Positions 1 to 8,260 of a stretch of DNA of 55,910 nt are shown here, piece after piece. Below the pieces are notes generated by a model. That model saw only the letters and a list, made by a program, of their open reading frames with translations, did not search any database and was not told where the DNA came from. A program made the translations under genes and the position numbers. The stretch comes from a virus. Every line of letters begins with the position of its first letter. Position 1 is the first letter of the stretch. The DNA lies in the IMG/VR virus record IMGVR_UViG_3300049789_000029, positions 1-55,910 of that record. One strand, written 5' to 3'.

Positions 1-127
1 CGTCACCGTTGGCACCGGCCAGAACCCACTGGAAGGTGAACACGCCAGTCGTTCCCTGCACACCGAAGTTTCGGTTGGCAACGTTCTTCTGTTTTGACCA
101 GAGGAGCGTGCGCTTGCGCAAGAAGTT
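1..127. repeat. Terminal direct repeat, left copy (circular closure)
   Basis: These 127 bases are identical to the last 127 bases of the window. The major capsid reading frame runs through the junction without interruption, so the ends join. A length of exactly 127 equals a common maximum assembly k-mer, which points to an assembly overlap of a circular or circularly permuted genome rather than a packaged terminal repeat. Confidence 0.95.
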
Positions 128-568
128 ACTGGAGATGGCGGAGGTTGCCGGACGCAGAATCTCATTGATGACCTGATCAATGTGCTGTTCGGCGTGGGTG
201 ATGTGCATGTCTTGGTCGTAACAGATGAGGGGAGTTCCCCACGTCTGTTGTTCGGCGTAGTAGGTGAGACGATCCGCACCCCAGCCGATTTGATTCTCGG
301 TAGGATCACACGGATTGCCAGTACAGCCGGGACCGTTGGCCGTGACGCGATTCCACGTCTTGGTGGTGTTGGGCCACACAGAGCGGAAACGGTCTTGGGT
401 GATTTCAACGGGAGTCCCCATCGGAGTTGTTCCGGTGGAAACGTTGCCAAGCCATCCATCGGTGGGACGGATGTCTTCCATGATCAGTTCGTCAAACTTG
501 GGCGTCTGATCAACGAAGAATTGTCCAAAATCGCAAGAGCGGACGATTTGTCCTGTGGGACATGACAT
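1..568 (-). CDS. Major capsid protein, N-terminal part (continues at the right end of the window)
   Basis: This is the first part of a 491-residue protein split by the window ends; the rest lies at 54876-55910. The reading frame from the ATG at 566-568 (MSCPTGQIVRS...) passes the 127-base junction in frame. The protein is mixed alpha/beta and aromatic-rich, with no signal peptide or membrane segment. The capsid call rests on its length, its position directly after a scaffold-type gene in the late operon, and a small acidic virion-type gene downstream; I see no diagnostic motif. No Shine-Dalgarno site precedes the ATG. Instead a large nested stem-loop (574-656) ends 5 bases upstream. N-terminal cysteines (C3, C12 and a CTGNPC motif) are notable for a capsid subunit. 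Confidence 0.75.
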   Translation of the reverse strand, partial: MSCPTGQIVRSCDFGQFFVDQTPKFDELIMEDIRPTDGWLGNVSTGTTPMGTPVEITQDRFRSVWPNTTKTWNRVTANGPGCTGNPCDPTENQIGWGADRLTYYAEQQTWGTPLICYDQDMHITHAEQHIDQVINEILRPATSAISSNFLRKRTLLWSKQKNVANRNFGVQGTTGVFTFQWVLAGANGD

Positions 569-573
569 AAATT

Positions 574-656
574 CTAAAACGTAAACGGTTAAGTTTTTCG
601 AAACGCTTTTGTGAAACCGCCAATGCGGAACACACGTTTCGTTTGGGACGTTTTAG
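574..656 (-). promoter_or_regulatory. Nested stem-loop in the leader of the capsid gene
   Basis: Three nested perfect inverted repeats lie just before the capsid ATG: CTAAAACGT (574-582) with ACGTTTTAG (648-656), CGAAACG (599-605) with CGTTTCG (635-641), and CCGC (617-620) with GCGG (625-628) around a CAAT tetraloop; GTG/CAC at 611-613/631-633 adds a further step. On the transcript the stem ends 5 bases before the start codon, where a ribosome site would lie. It could stabilise the 5' end of an abundant mRNA or control initiation. The pairing is seen in the sequence; the function is inferred. Confidence 0.55.
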
Positions 657-748
657 AAGCTACGTCTCGGAAGCGGGCGTGAGATTAAAGCTCTCAGTCG
701 GCTTTCGGTTGCTGCCACACACCAACCTACCGCAATGACAGTGATCGG

Positions 749-778
749 CTTTTACTCCTTCGGACAGAAATCTGTCAA
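749..778 (-). promoter_or_regulatory. Candidate promoter with operator-like palindrome upstream of the capsid gene
   Basis: On the minus strand TTGACA (773-778) is followed after 18 bases by TAAAAG (749-754), a fair sigma-70-type pair. A perfect inverted repeat GACAGA-AA-TCTGTC (763-776) overlaps the -35 box and could be an operator. It lies in the 219-base spacer between the scaffold stop and the capsid ATG, where a separate strong capsid promoter would make sense. The spacer 569-787 holds no gene I can support. Confidence 0.35.
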
Positions 779-787
779 CGAAGAAAT

Positions 788-2104
788 TTATTGAGGCACG
801 GCTCGCTTGCGCAATTCTTGGTGCATCCGGTCCCGGGCAGATGACGGAACTGATGGGTTTTCCGGAGGCTTGCCGCCGCCGTCTGTAGTCGGAGAACTCG
901 ATTTGATTTCGGAAAGTTCCTTCTCCAGTTCAGCGATTCGATTATCGCGCTCCTCGATCCAACTCACGAGCCTTCCGTATGCCGCTGCCCGGTTACGGAC
1001 TGCTGCTTGGCGCTTGATAATCGTCGCTCTCTGTTCCGGTGACAGATTCGGGTCTTTCGGGTTTTCTCGAAACGCCTTGTCAACCATCTCAAACCCGTTT
1101 GTAAGGCGTTGATTGCCGTCCTCGTCTCCTTCGACTTTGGAAAAATACTTGCCGTGCTTCTCATGCTTGAGCGCTTCGTCGTTGGCTGCCTGCCAAGTCG
1201 TGTTCATCTGCTCCTGAATCTCTCCAAGCTTTTTCTGGGTCATCTCGTTGTGTTGCCGTTCACGCTCCGCTCCGTTCTTTTCGGCATCCTCCAACGCTTG
1301 GGCTTGAGCTTCCCAGAGTTGCTTCAGAGTCTTGCGATGAGCCATCACGTCATTTGCAAACGGACCGAAGAATTGTTCGGCTTGTTCGCGTGCGGCTCCC
1401 AGCGGCATGTTGACCAGCGCCAGCAAATCGTCCGTGGTTGCCGGACGAGTCTGACCCTCTCCGATGATCACGGGAATTTCCTTCAACTCCGACATCGCGG
1501 CCTTCCACGCCTTCTCGTACGGCTGCTGATATTTCGTCACGAACTCCGATGACTTGGAGTAGTTGACGAATCGGATGTGGTCTTCCAGTTCCTTCGCTCT
1601 GGCTTCAGCTTTTTCGATTCGGTCAAGGAACCCCTTCTTCTCCTGTTCGGGTAGCTTCGAACTCTCCAGAAGTTTCGATTCCAGTTCAACGATCTTGGCT
1701 TTGTGCTGGTCAAGAAGCTTCCACGGACTGGCTTTCTTGTCGCCTTTGCCCGGTTCCCCGGCGGGGACAGAGCCGGGTTCTGCCGGAGGTTTCGGTTCTC
1801 CCGGCTCTGTGGAGGCATCGGGTTTCTCTGGAGTCTGGAGAGATTTGCCCGCTGAAGGTTTGTCTGATGGCTTGTCTCCGGGATTGGGTGCAGCCGGTGC
1901 TTCCGGCTCTTCTGTGATGCCGACTTTCTTGCGCAACTCCTGCCGCATCCGGTCCCGGGCCGAACCGGGCTTTGGTGGTGCCATCGGCTCAACAGCCGGT
2001 GGAATGGCGTGAATCGTCTGTTTGGATTCTGGATTTGTGGGAGCGGGTGGCTGTACTGGCGCTGATGGAGCGGGTGCAGCCGGTGCTTCAGGAGCGGCTG
2101 GCAT
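788..2104 (-). CDS. Probable capsid scaffolding protein
   Basis: The 438-residue protein has a Pro/Ala-rich disordered N-terminus (about 1-125), then long charged helical and coiled-coil stretches (about 130-400), and a polar C-terminus. This composition and its place immediately upstream of the capsid gene fit a scaffold protein, which assembles inside the procapsid and is later removed. The motif SARDRM-x-QELRK occurs twice, at residues 48-60 and 422-434 (the very C-terminus). In known scaffolds a basic helical C-terminus binds the capsid protein, so the repeated motif could be the capsid-binding element. No protease motif (His/Ser/Asp triad) is evident. Only 5 bases separate it from the 110-residue gene upstream. 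Confidence 0.6.
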   Translation of the reverse strand: MPAAPEAPAAPAPSAPVQPPAPTNPESKQTIHAIPPAVEPMAPPKPGSARDRMRQELRKKVGITEEPEAPAAPNPGDKPSDKPSAGKSLQTPEKPDASTEPGEPKPPAEPGSVPAGEPGKGDKKASPWKLLDQHKAKIVELESKLLESSKLPEQEKKGFLDRIEKAEARAKELEDHIRFVNYSKSSEFVTKYQQPYEKAWKAAMSELKEIPVIIGEGQTRPATTDDLLALVNMPLGAAREQAEQFFGPFANDVMAHRKTLKQLWEAQAQALEDAEKNGAERERQHNEMTQKKLGEIQEQMNTTWQAANDEALKHEKHGKYFSKVEGDEDGNQRLTNGFEMVDKAFRENPKDPNLSPEQRATIIKRQAAVRNRAAAYGRLVSWIEERDNRIAELEKELSEIKSSSPTTDGGGKPPENPSVPSSARDRMHQELRKRAVPQ

Positions 2105-2109
2105 AAAAA

Positions 2110-2442
2110 TTAAACTCTGTGGTTGAGATTATCGGGAGTTGATCCTTCGGCCTTCACCGGCACTGGCGTGAATTCAGCAAGCTTCCTCATGCAACCGAGA
2201 AACTCATACGCTCCCTGAATCCGGTAGAATGACGCGAGCGCAATTTGAGGATTGGACGTGTCCATCTCGCAGTTCGCACGAACGTATTCCAAGAGCGCGT
2301 GATCCGTGCTCACTTGGAACTGTGGACTTGAAACCATGTCCCGATGACCGCCAATGACGCTTCCGGGCTGTGCCATGAAGCGAGTCTTGGGAGTTGGATT
2401 TACGATGATCGGTTTGAGCGGAGGAGGTGTGGTGGTTTCCAT
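2110..2442 (-). CDS. Small late-operon protein of unknown function
   Basis: The 110-residue protein has a Thr/Pro-rich N-terminus (METTTPPPLKP) followed by a likely globular helical part with aromatic residues. No signal peptide, membrane segment or catalytic motif is visible. It sits between the 137-residue gene and the scaffold gene in the portal-to-capsid segment, a slot that often encodes head-completion or virion-minor proteins; that role is only positional inference. Confidence 0.6.
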   Translation of the reverse strand: METTTPPPLKPIIVNPTPKTRFMAQPGSVIGGHRDMVSSPQFQVSTDHALLEYVRANCEMDTSNPQIALASFYRIQGAYEFLGCMRKLAEFTPVPVKAEGSTPDNLNHRV

Positions 2443-2483
2443 AATCTTTTTCGGGTTATACGAGCGTTGTCACAATCGTGCAA

Positions 2484-2897
2484 TCACAAAAGAATCTTTT
2501 TGTCACGGAGCGAGAAGATCAGTTGATCACGTTCCTCCTTCGTTGGGAGCTTGTTGATCTGCTGACACAACTCGTAACCGTTGGGTTCTGATCCAAGTGG
2601 ATTGGCCATCCACACATAGTAGTTTGTCCACTGACCTTGGTTGTGAAAGTGATCCGGTGCGCCTTCAGACGGCCCAAGAATCCGAACGGACGGTGAGCAA
2701 TGAAGGAACGGACTATCCTCCACGAAATCCCACACGGGTCCGAAGTGGCTTTCAGGTTGTGGAGTTCCCGCTCGCTTCATTGGAATGTGGGAGTGACCAA
2801 TCATCCCATCGTGCCGGGTGTACTGGAACCACATGTTGAAGATTCCCGGCTCAAGAGATTCTTGTAATACAAGAACCCCGGTGATCATGTCGCTCAT
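2484..2897 (-). CDS. Small conserved-looking late protein of unknown function
   Basis: The 137-residue protein is rich in His, Trp, Phe and Gly in its first 100 residues (HDGMIGHSHIP, HFHNQGQW) and ends in a charged helix. The clustered histidines suggest a compact beta fold or a metal site, but I do not recognise the family. Its ATG overlaps the stop of the preceding 51-residue gene as ATGA (2894-2897), which supports the start and indicates translational coupling. Confidence 0.6.
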   Translation of the reverse strand: MSDMITGVLVLQESLEPGIFNMWFQYTRHDGMIGHSHIPMKRAGTPQPESHFGPVWDFVEDSPFLHCSPSVRILGPSEGAPDHFHNQGQWTNYYVWMANPLGSEPNGYELCQQINKLPTKEERDQLIFSLRDKKILL

Positions 2898-3049
2898 AGG
2901 AACTTTGCCTTCTTCCGTTTGTCCGGCCTGATGATGCCGGATTTGCTCAATACCTGATTCTCACGGCGCTTCTTCTTCCGGACGGCGTTGTCGTAGACCG
3001 GAGTCTGATTCACCATGGCCTGAGCGAACTGGCAACCTGATCCGTTCAT
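2894..3049 (-). CDS. Very small basic protein in the late operon
   Basis: A 51-residue protein (MNGSGCQFAQAMVNQTPVYD...) with two Lys/Arg clusters (VRKKKRREN and RPDKRKKAKF). It starts one base after the stop of the 66-residue gene, and its TGA overlaps the next gene's ATG as ATGA. That tight fit on both sides is the main evidence that it is a gene. The basic charge suggests nucleic-acid or acidic-protein binding, but the function is unknown. Confidence 0.55.
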   Translation of the reverse strand: MNGSGCQFAQAMVNQTPVYDNAVRKKKRRENQVLSKSGIIRPDKRKKAKFL

Positions 3050-3050
3050 G

Positions 3051-3251
3051 TCAGTAGAACTTCACCTTGTTGTGTTTTATGGCCACGTTCTGATTCGCAC
3101 TCAAGCCTTTTCCTCTTGAGCGATTGGGAGCCTTTCCCTTGAACATTCTTCCAATCAACTTCTGCAACGGCTTGGCTTGGTCCCGTGTCGCATGAAATGG
3201 AGCGGTTGGCGCGGATGGAAACTGCGGAGCGGGATACTGTTCGTTGTTCAT
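3051..3251 (-). CDS. Small basic protein, unknown function
   Basis: A 66-residue protein with a Pro-rich N-terminus (QYPAPQFPSAP) and a strongly basic C-terminal half (GRMFKGKAPNRSRGKGL). The start overlaps the ATP-grasp gene's stop as ATGA (3248-3251). Together with the following 51-residue basic gene it forms a pair of small cationic late proteins. They could be DNA-condensing or minor virion proteins; no family is recognised. Confidence 0.55.
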   Translation of the reverse strand: MNNEQYPAPQFPSAPTAPFHATRDQAKPLQKLIGRMFKGKAPNRSRGKGLSANQNVAIKHNKVKFY

Positions 3252-4534
3252 TGTACGACGATTTCAGGTTGTGGAATGGTGTCAGCAAACTCAATCCCTT
3301 CGGCTTCTCCTACGTTAATCTCTTTGATCAGTTCGGAGAGCAGAAGCGTGTTTGCGCTCACTCCATCTGGAAGCTTACCAGCCTTGTCCAGTATGTCGTC
3401 AACGCACTCCTTCAAAGTGTTTCCAATCGACACAATCCATCCCAATCGATCTTCACGGAATTCAATCGGAGGGAAGGAGACAACGCCATCGATCTTTCCA
3501 CAGTTGGAGAGCTTGAGCCACTCCTTCATGTCGTCCGGCACGGTGATGTTTAACCAATCCTTTTTGTCGCCCTTCATCTTCACGCACACTTCCGCGCTGA
3601 ACCGTTTCTTGGGTTGGAGAGGGACGACGATTCCATTTGCCGATGACCAGATGAACTCTGGCAGATTCGACAAAAGCGCCAGCTTGGAACTTGTGCCCGG
3701 TTGAGGGAACCGGCAGCACGGGTCAATGAAGTAAGCTTTGTCCTTCGCAACGCGGAACTCTGCGGACAGGGAGTTGCAGTAGCCGGATTCTGTAAGCCGT
3801 GGAGTCAGAGCTTCCATCGCCTCTTCAATGAACGGAGGGAGTTGCTTCTTGTTCTGAACGGCGGACACGTATGCTTCGTCTTTCTTCTCGTAACCGATTT
3901 GCGTCACGTCCGGCCACTGACCGTCAACGAAGAAGGTGTCCAGTCCGACTTCAATTTCCGTTTCGATGTTGTCAAACACGAGGAACGGAATCTTCTCGCG
4001 CCACGGTCCGAACTGATGTGCTACCCCGTCAATCATTCCCTCATCCAGCTTCCAGTTGCGGAAGCATCCCGTTTCCCAGTCTCCACGGAACTTGGAGATT
4101 TTGATGTAAACGTCCTCTTTGTCTTTGAGGTAATCCCGAAGTTCGGTGACTCCGTAACGGACTTTGTGAGGAGGGACATGCAATCCGGACTCGTCCAAAA
4201 AGTTCAGAAACTTGCGCCGGTTGATTTCCAGCTTGTCGGCCGTACCGGAACCCCAGACCGGCTTTCCAATCGATTTCAGGTAACTCTGCAATCCTCCGTG
4301 TTGAATGTCCGGGAACACGAATAGATCAATCTCATCGATCAGCGGCCAGAAATCTTCACACCGCTCTACTCCACTCACGTCGGAACCGATGACGCACTTG
4401 GAGATTTGCGGGAACGACTCTTCCCAAGGCGTGTGATACAGGACGCGCTTGAACTTTCCCGCCAATGTCTGGGCCACGGGAAGGAATAGTCCGTGATCAA
4501 ATACGAGAGCGGTGATGTCGCTGGCCTCTTTCAT
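3248..4534 (-). CDS. ATP-grasp superfamily protein, PurD-like
   Basis: At 428 residues this has the length and apparent order of phosphoribosylamine-glycine ligase (PurD)-type ATP-grasp enzymes: an N-terminal part ending in VWGSGTADKLEINRRKFLNF (like the PurD segment before the ATP-grasp), a central ATP-grasp region with VYIKISKFRGDWETG, and a metal-site-like strand YFIDPCCRFPQPG near residue 275, followed by a C-terminal region with a GWIVSIGNTLKECVDDI helix. Where ATP-grasp enzymes usually carry E-x-N-x-R, this protein reads D-P-C-C-R, so activity may be altered. ATP-grasp enzymes join carboxylates to amines or thiols. A gene of this type between portal and scaffold is unexpected; it could ligate a peptide or amino acid to a virion component. 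Family moderately supported, substrate unknown. Confidence 0.5.
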   Translation of the reverse strand: MKEASDITALVFDHGLFLPVAQTLAGKFKRVLYHTPWEESFPQISKCVIGSDVSGVERCEDFWPLIDEIDLFVFPDIQHGGLQSYLKSIGKPVWGSGTADKLEINRRKFLNFLDESGLHVPPHKVRYGVTELRDYLKDKEDVYIKISKFRGDWETGCFRNWKLDEGMIDGVAHQFGPWREKIPFLVFDNIETEIEVGLDTFFVDGQWPDVTQIGYEKKDEAYVSAVQNKKQLPPFIEEAMEALTPRLTESGYCNSLSAEFRVAKDKAYFIDPCCRFPQPGTSSKLALLSNLPEFIWSSANGIVVPLQPKKRFSAEVCVKMKGDKKDWLNITVPDDMKEWLKLSNCGKIDGVVSFPPIEFREDRLGWIVSIGNTLKECVDDILDKAGKLPDGVSANTLLLSELIKEINVGEAEGIEFADTIPQPEIVVQ

Positions 4535-4611
4535 TGTGTCACCGGTTTGGTGTGTGTCATGCGTGATCGTTTGAGCGATTCTCTCACCGCTCGTGAGTCG
4601 AAGACCAGCAT
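4531..4611 (-). CDS. Possible 26-residue coupled mini-gene
   Basis: The frame MLVFDSRAVRESLKRSRM... encodes 26 residues and its TGA overlaps the ATP-grasp start codon as ATGA (4531-4534). The overlap matches the habit of this genome and the spacer has no other use. It could be a real basic micropeptide or only a translational coupler. Length alone gives no proof. Confidence 0.35.
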   Translation of the reverse strand: MLVFDSRAVRESLKRSRMTHTKPVTQ

Positions 4612-4621
4612 CCCGAAAACT

Positions 4622-4702
4622 TCAGTCTTCGTCTTCGGAATCGTCTTCTTGGTCTTCTGGGAGTCCGTCACCTTCATCGTAATCAACCCAGCCTTCAGGC
4701 AT
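4622..4702 (-). CDS. Possible 26-residue acidic mini-gene after the portal gene
   Basis: The ATG overlaps the last base of the portal stop (TGATG), and the frame MPEGWVDYDEGDGLPEDQED... ends in a run of Asp and Glu. The composition is extreme, about half acidic, which is unlike random reading. It may be a small virion or regulatory peptide. It may also be the remnant of a longer portal C-terminus. Confidence 0.35.
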   Translation of the reverse strand: MPEGWVDYDEGDGLPEDQEDDSEDED

Positions 4703-7020
4703 CACTCCTCCATGTTGGATGCGGATGCGGATGCCCGGGCTTTGGCGATGTCAATTCCAGCTAGAGCGGTTTCGGTTGCCACCTGCAAGCGTGAACGTTC
4801 GGCCTCTTGTTGCTGTTGTTGCTCGAACTGCACCTTCCGCTGGGCAGTCTTGGCCGCGTGGCTCTTGTTGCTCTGATCGATCTTTTGCTGGCCTCTCATC
4901 TTCTCCAGTTCCAGCTTGGCCATGTCTTCAGGTTTGATGCCGTTTCCGTTCTGTTGCTGCTGTGCCTTCATCGCTTCGGCCAGCCGTTGAGTAAACGCCT
5001 TGATGAAATTGTTGAGCTTGCCGAGTTGGTCTCCCAGTTGACGCACGAGTTGTTTCTGACTCTGGTCCGGTTCCATCGCGGTCAACACCTGTTGGACATG
5101 CTGGCCCATCATGTTCAAGCCTTTCAGTTTCTCCGGTGAAACCATGCCGCCGTTCTTCTGGGCTTCTCCGATGACCATGGCCATGTCTGCCAGCAGCGCT
5201 TGAGCGTATTCTCCAAGGTTGATTCCGTCCTTCATCGCGACGGGCAATCCTTGCATCAGTGAACCCGCTGCAAGCTGTGCATCGTGGATGGAGTTGGACA
5301 CCTGTGGTTGCTCCGGCACCAGTGCTTCGGCCTTTGCCGGATCGTCTGTGATGGCTGTGGTGACATCGCGAAGGATCATTCTCTGTGCAGATGGATCGTA
5401 GAGCGGGCGGAAGTTCATCAACTGCTCTGCGACGGCCATTTCCAGAGTCTTGTTGCCAGCGCCCATGACGCGCTCCGGATGGACTTCCCATGCTTCGGGA
5501 ACGAGCAGTTTTGCTGAGACTCCCTTCTTCATGCACGCGGCTCGGAACTCGCGCACGTCCGGGTCTTTGGAGTTGGGGCGCATGAATCGCCGTTTGATTT
5601 CGGCATACTCGAAATACTGATACTGAGTCGCCTGCATGACGGCGGCAGAGAGGAGCGCCGTGCTCGCGTTGACTTCCGCCATCACTTGAAAGCGAGTCTT
5701 CTCAACGCGGTCCCGGGAGAAGTTGGCGTTCTGCGTACTGGAAGAAGCGTTCTCTGTGATCAAATTCTTGTTTTCACCAAGACCCAGTTCCACCAACTGA
5801 GAGTTCAGTTGAAACCGTTCGGCAGCCGGGACGATGGTGACTCCTTCTTCAATGAAGCCTTTGTTCGCCAGTTCCACCTTCAGAGCGTGCTGAACATCGT
5901 CGGCGCTCTTCACCCGGAAATACATCATCATCTGCTCGAACACGGCTTCGTTGAATTTACAACGAAGCCGGTTCTGGAGGTGGCAGACGGCGTACTGCAA
6001 AAAGCCAAGTGACCTGACGGAGTGGTAACGGAAAGGAGCCACGGCGGACAAATCCGCAAACTGGAACGAGAAGATATTTTGCAGACTATCCGCAAACCGA
6101 TGGTTGCCGGACGTATAGAGAAAATCGGCTTTCTTGATCTTGTCCAAGTCGCCACGGTCTGAACGGCGGGGCATGGAATATCCGTTGGCTTGAACGCCCG
6201 CGTTACCCCATGCGTCAAGGATGATTCTTCGAATCCATTTGCTCTCCTTGCCGCTGTCGTCATAGGCGTAGATGTCGAAGCAATCGATTGTCGGAAGTTG
6301 ATCACTGGCGTAGAACCCTCCATCGCTCTTCACTCGTTCCGCCGTCTTTTCCGGAGACCACACTTCCGGCCAGTTCGTCCCCATCAGTTGAGTCCCCTGC
6401 TTGTCAATGTAATCGATAACACTGTTTACGAGCTTCATGTTCCAGCCCGGGTCACGGTTCCTTGCATCGGTAAGCTTTCGAAGTTCGTATGCCGTGAACG
6501 AACGATAAGCAACGATGAACGGAAGATTGTCGAATCCAAGCAGTGTGTTTGCCGGAACCAGAGCGTCTTCAACGCCGATGCACTTGGGACACCATCTCTC
6601 CTGATCCTGCCACACTGCCGGGGAGATGCCGTGGAGAACCAGCAGGCCGAACTTTGAACGCATCGTTTCAAAGTAGTTCAGCGAGCGCTTCATGATCCTG
6701 TTCATCTCCGTGGTCACAATCGTGTTGAAAGCGTCCCGTTTATGAACTGGAGCGGCATCTGAAGTGAGAGTGAAATACTTCCCGGGCTTGAGAAAGTTTT
6801 GAGCAAACTGAGCGCGTGCATCGTGGAGGAGCCGTGTCCCCTCAAGGAAGTTCACGTTCACGTCAATCGCGTTGGTCTTTACCTCGTCCTCTGTGTAAGG
6901 TGGAAGTCCGTTGTAAAGATCGTTGAGGAGAGAGCGATTCAAGCCACGCGGGTAATCCGCCAGCTTCAGGTCATAGCAAATCGAATCGCACAACCGTGCA
7001 TCGTTCCAGTCGTAACTCAT
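4702..7020 (-). CDS. Portal protein
   Basis: This 772-residue protein is the expected size for a P22-type portal, the dodecameric ring at the capsid vertex through which DNA is packaged and ejected. The start is the ATG at 7018-7020 (MSYDWNDARLCDS), which overlaps the upstream stop as ATGA. An open frame continues upstream but that part is antisense-like noise from the methyltransferase gene. The N-terminal two thirds are globular, with portal-like segments such as LTSDAAPVHKRDAF and a WSPEKTAERV stretch. The C-terminal 200 residues are helical and Gln-rich, including a KAQQQQNGNG linker and a long charged helix, like a portal barrel and its coiled-coil tail. The late-operon position before scaffold and capsid supports the call. 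Confidence 0.7.
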   Translation of the reverse strand: MSYDWNDARLCDSICYDLKLADYPRGLNRSLLNDLYNGLPPYTEDEVKTNAIDVNVNFLEGTRLLHDARAQFAQNFLKPGKYFTLTSDAAPVHKRDAFNTIVTTEMNRIMKRSLNYFETMRSKFGLLVLHGISPAVWQDQERWCPKCIGVEDALVPANTLLGFDNLPFIVAYRSFTAYELRKLTDARNRDPGWNMKLVNSVIDYIDKQGTQLMGTNWPEVWSPEKTAERVKSDGGFYASDQLPTIDCFDIYAYDDSGKESKWIRRIILDAWGNAGVQANGYSMPRRSDRGDLDKIKKADFLYTSGNHRFADSLQNIFSFQFADLSAVAPFRYHSVRSLGFLQYAVCHLQNRLRCKFNEAVFEQMMMYFRVKSADDVQHALKVELANKGFIEEGVTIVPAAERFQLNSQLVELGLGENKNLITENASSSTQNANFSRDRVEKTRFQVMAEVNASTALLSAAVMQATQYQYFEYAEIKRRFMRPNSKDPDVREFRAACMKKGVSAKLLVPEAWEVHPERVMGAGNKTLEMAVAEQLMNFRPLYDPSAQRMILRDVTTAITDDPAKAEALVPEQPQVSNSIHDAQLAAGSLMQGLPVAMKDGINLGEYAQALLADMAMVIGEAQKNGGMVSPEKLKGLNMMGQHVQQVLTAMEPDQSQKQLVRQLGDQLGKLNNFIKAFTQRLAEAMKAQQQQNGNGIKPEDMAKLELEKMRGQQKIDQSNKSHAAKTAQRKVQFEQQQQQEAERSRLQVATETALAGIDIAKARASASASNMEE

Positions 7021-8228
7021 ATCACTTCCAGTTTGGGAACGAAGAAAATGAACTTCCCTCCACGCTTCCGATATTCCTCCTGAGACTTGAGAACCGATTC
7101 TCGAAAGTTCCAGCAAAAGCACACAGCGTAATCCGGCTGCTGGATGAGCAACTCGTCCTCCGACACTACTGGGATGTCTGTGCCCGGACAAAGCCTGCCT
7201 TGCTTCAACTCCGTCGTGTCCGTGACGAATCGAAGTTCCTTCCGGGTGAAGACACAGGCATTGATGGCGACTGTGCTCTTGGCCGATGCGCCAAATCCCA
7301 CCACGGTCTTTCCCTCTTGGATCAACTTCTCCACGTACTGCCGAAGCTGTAAAATCTGAAACTCCGATTCGGCAGCGAACAGCTTCCACTCCTGTTGGTT
7401 CACGGTCTCCGTCTGAAGAAGCTCGTCCACGCTGATGTCCCGGATGCTGCTGTGATCGTTTCTTCGGAGCATCAACATCACTGACCCTCCGTGAATCGGA
7501 TACTTGATCACTCGATGAAGGTGGAATGCGGTGTCTGACAACATCGTGTTCATTGCCTTGACCGTCATGTAAGACAGGTGCTCGTGGTAGATCGTATCCC
7601 ACTCGTGCTTTTCCAGCATGTCCGGACAGTAGGGACACTCAATGCACACTAGAGTGTTCTGGTGAGCGATGGAATCAATCAGGGCGATGAATGAATGCCA
7701 GTTGTCAATGTGAGCAAAGACGTGGCGAGCGATTACCGTGTCAACGTGCCCAAGCAATTCCTTCGCGGAGCGTGCCGAATCGGAATCGAAAAGACTCGTG
7801 ATCGTCCGAACTGAACGCTTAGACGCCGCCGTCGCGAGGTTCTCAGCCGGGTCAATCCCGATGCACTTGTTGAACCCGTTTGTGTAGAGGAATTCCAGAA
7901 GTGAACCGTCGTTGCTGCCGATTTCAAGGACGTTTCCATGCCTGTTTTCTTCAACGATGTCTTTCGTGATTGCTGCAAAATGTCTGCGCATCGTCTCCGT
8001 TGGCGATGTCACGTAGCTGTAGTAATCGTAGAGAATGGATGGATTGACGACAACGGAAAGCTGGGCCAGCGAACAGTCTTTGCACAGGAGAACTTTCAGT
8101 GGAGCGTAACCGGAACGCTCTTCCGCTGGCTTGCGGAAGTCGTTTGCCAGTGGTTGCACTCCAAGGTCAAAGACAGGAGTGAGATTCGCGCTCCGACAGG
8201 CACGGCATTTAGAGTGGTCCGTGAACAT
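7017..8228 (-). CDS. Sugar C-methyltransferase of the TylC3/NovU type
   Basis: The 403-residue protein has the full three-part layout of NDP-hexose C-methyltransferases: an N-terminal zinc domain (CRAC at residues 9-12, CKDC near 50), a SAM-binding Rossmann domain with VLEIGSNDGSLL around residue 100, and a C-terminal domain with VVGFGASAKSTV and FVPKLEV. The ECPYCPDMLEKHEWDTIYHEHLSY segment, split over positions 190-213, is typical of the family. These enzymes add a methyl carbon to a keto-sugar nucleotide. It belongs to the phage glycan cluster at 7-14 kb and is coupled to the portal gene by an ATGA overlap. Confidence 0.85.
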   Translation of the reverse strand: MFTDHSKCRACRSANLTPVFDLGVQPLANDFRKPAEERSGYAPLKVLLCKDCSLAQLSVVVNPSILYDYYSYVTSPTETMRRHFAAITKDIVEENRHGNVLEIGSNDGSLLEFLYTNGFNKCIGIDPAENLATAASKRSVRTITSLFDSDSARSAKELLGHVDTVIARHVFAHIDNWHSFIALIDSIAHQNTLVCIECPYCPDMLEKHEWDTIYHEHLSYMTVKAMNTMLSDTAFHLHRVIKYPIHGGSVMLMLRRNDHSSIRDISVDELLQTETVNQQEWKLFAAESEFQILQLRQYVEKLIQEGKTVVGFGASAKSTVAINACVFTRKELRFVTDTTELKQGRLCPGTDIPVVSEDELLIQQPDYAVCFCWNFRESVLKSQEEYRKRGGKFIFFVPKLEVI

Positions 8229-8260
8229 CTACCGGCTTTTACGCCGGGAGTTACGGTGCG

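Noticed and set aside
1-127. Terminal repeat as a biological packaging repeat
   Set aside because: Exactly 127 bases, inside a coding gene and without any nearby packaging feature; an assembly overlap is the simpler explanation.
7021-7638. In-frame upstream extension of the portal reading frame (about 206 extra codons)
   Set aside because: The region is covered by the clearly coding methyltransferase in another frame; the extension has no protein-like pattern, and the ATG at 7018-7020 is placed by an ATGA overlap.
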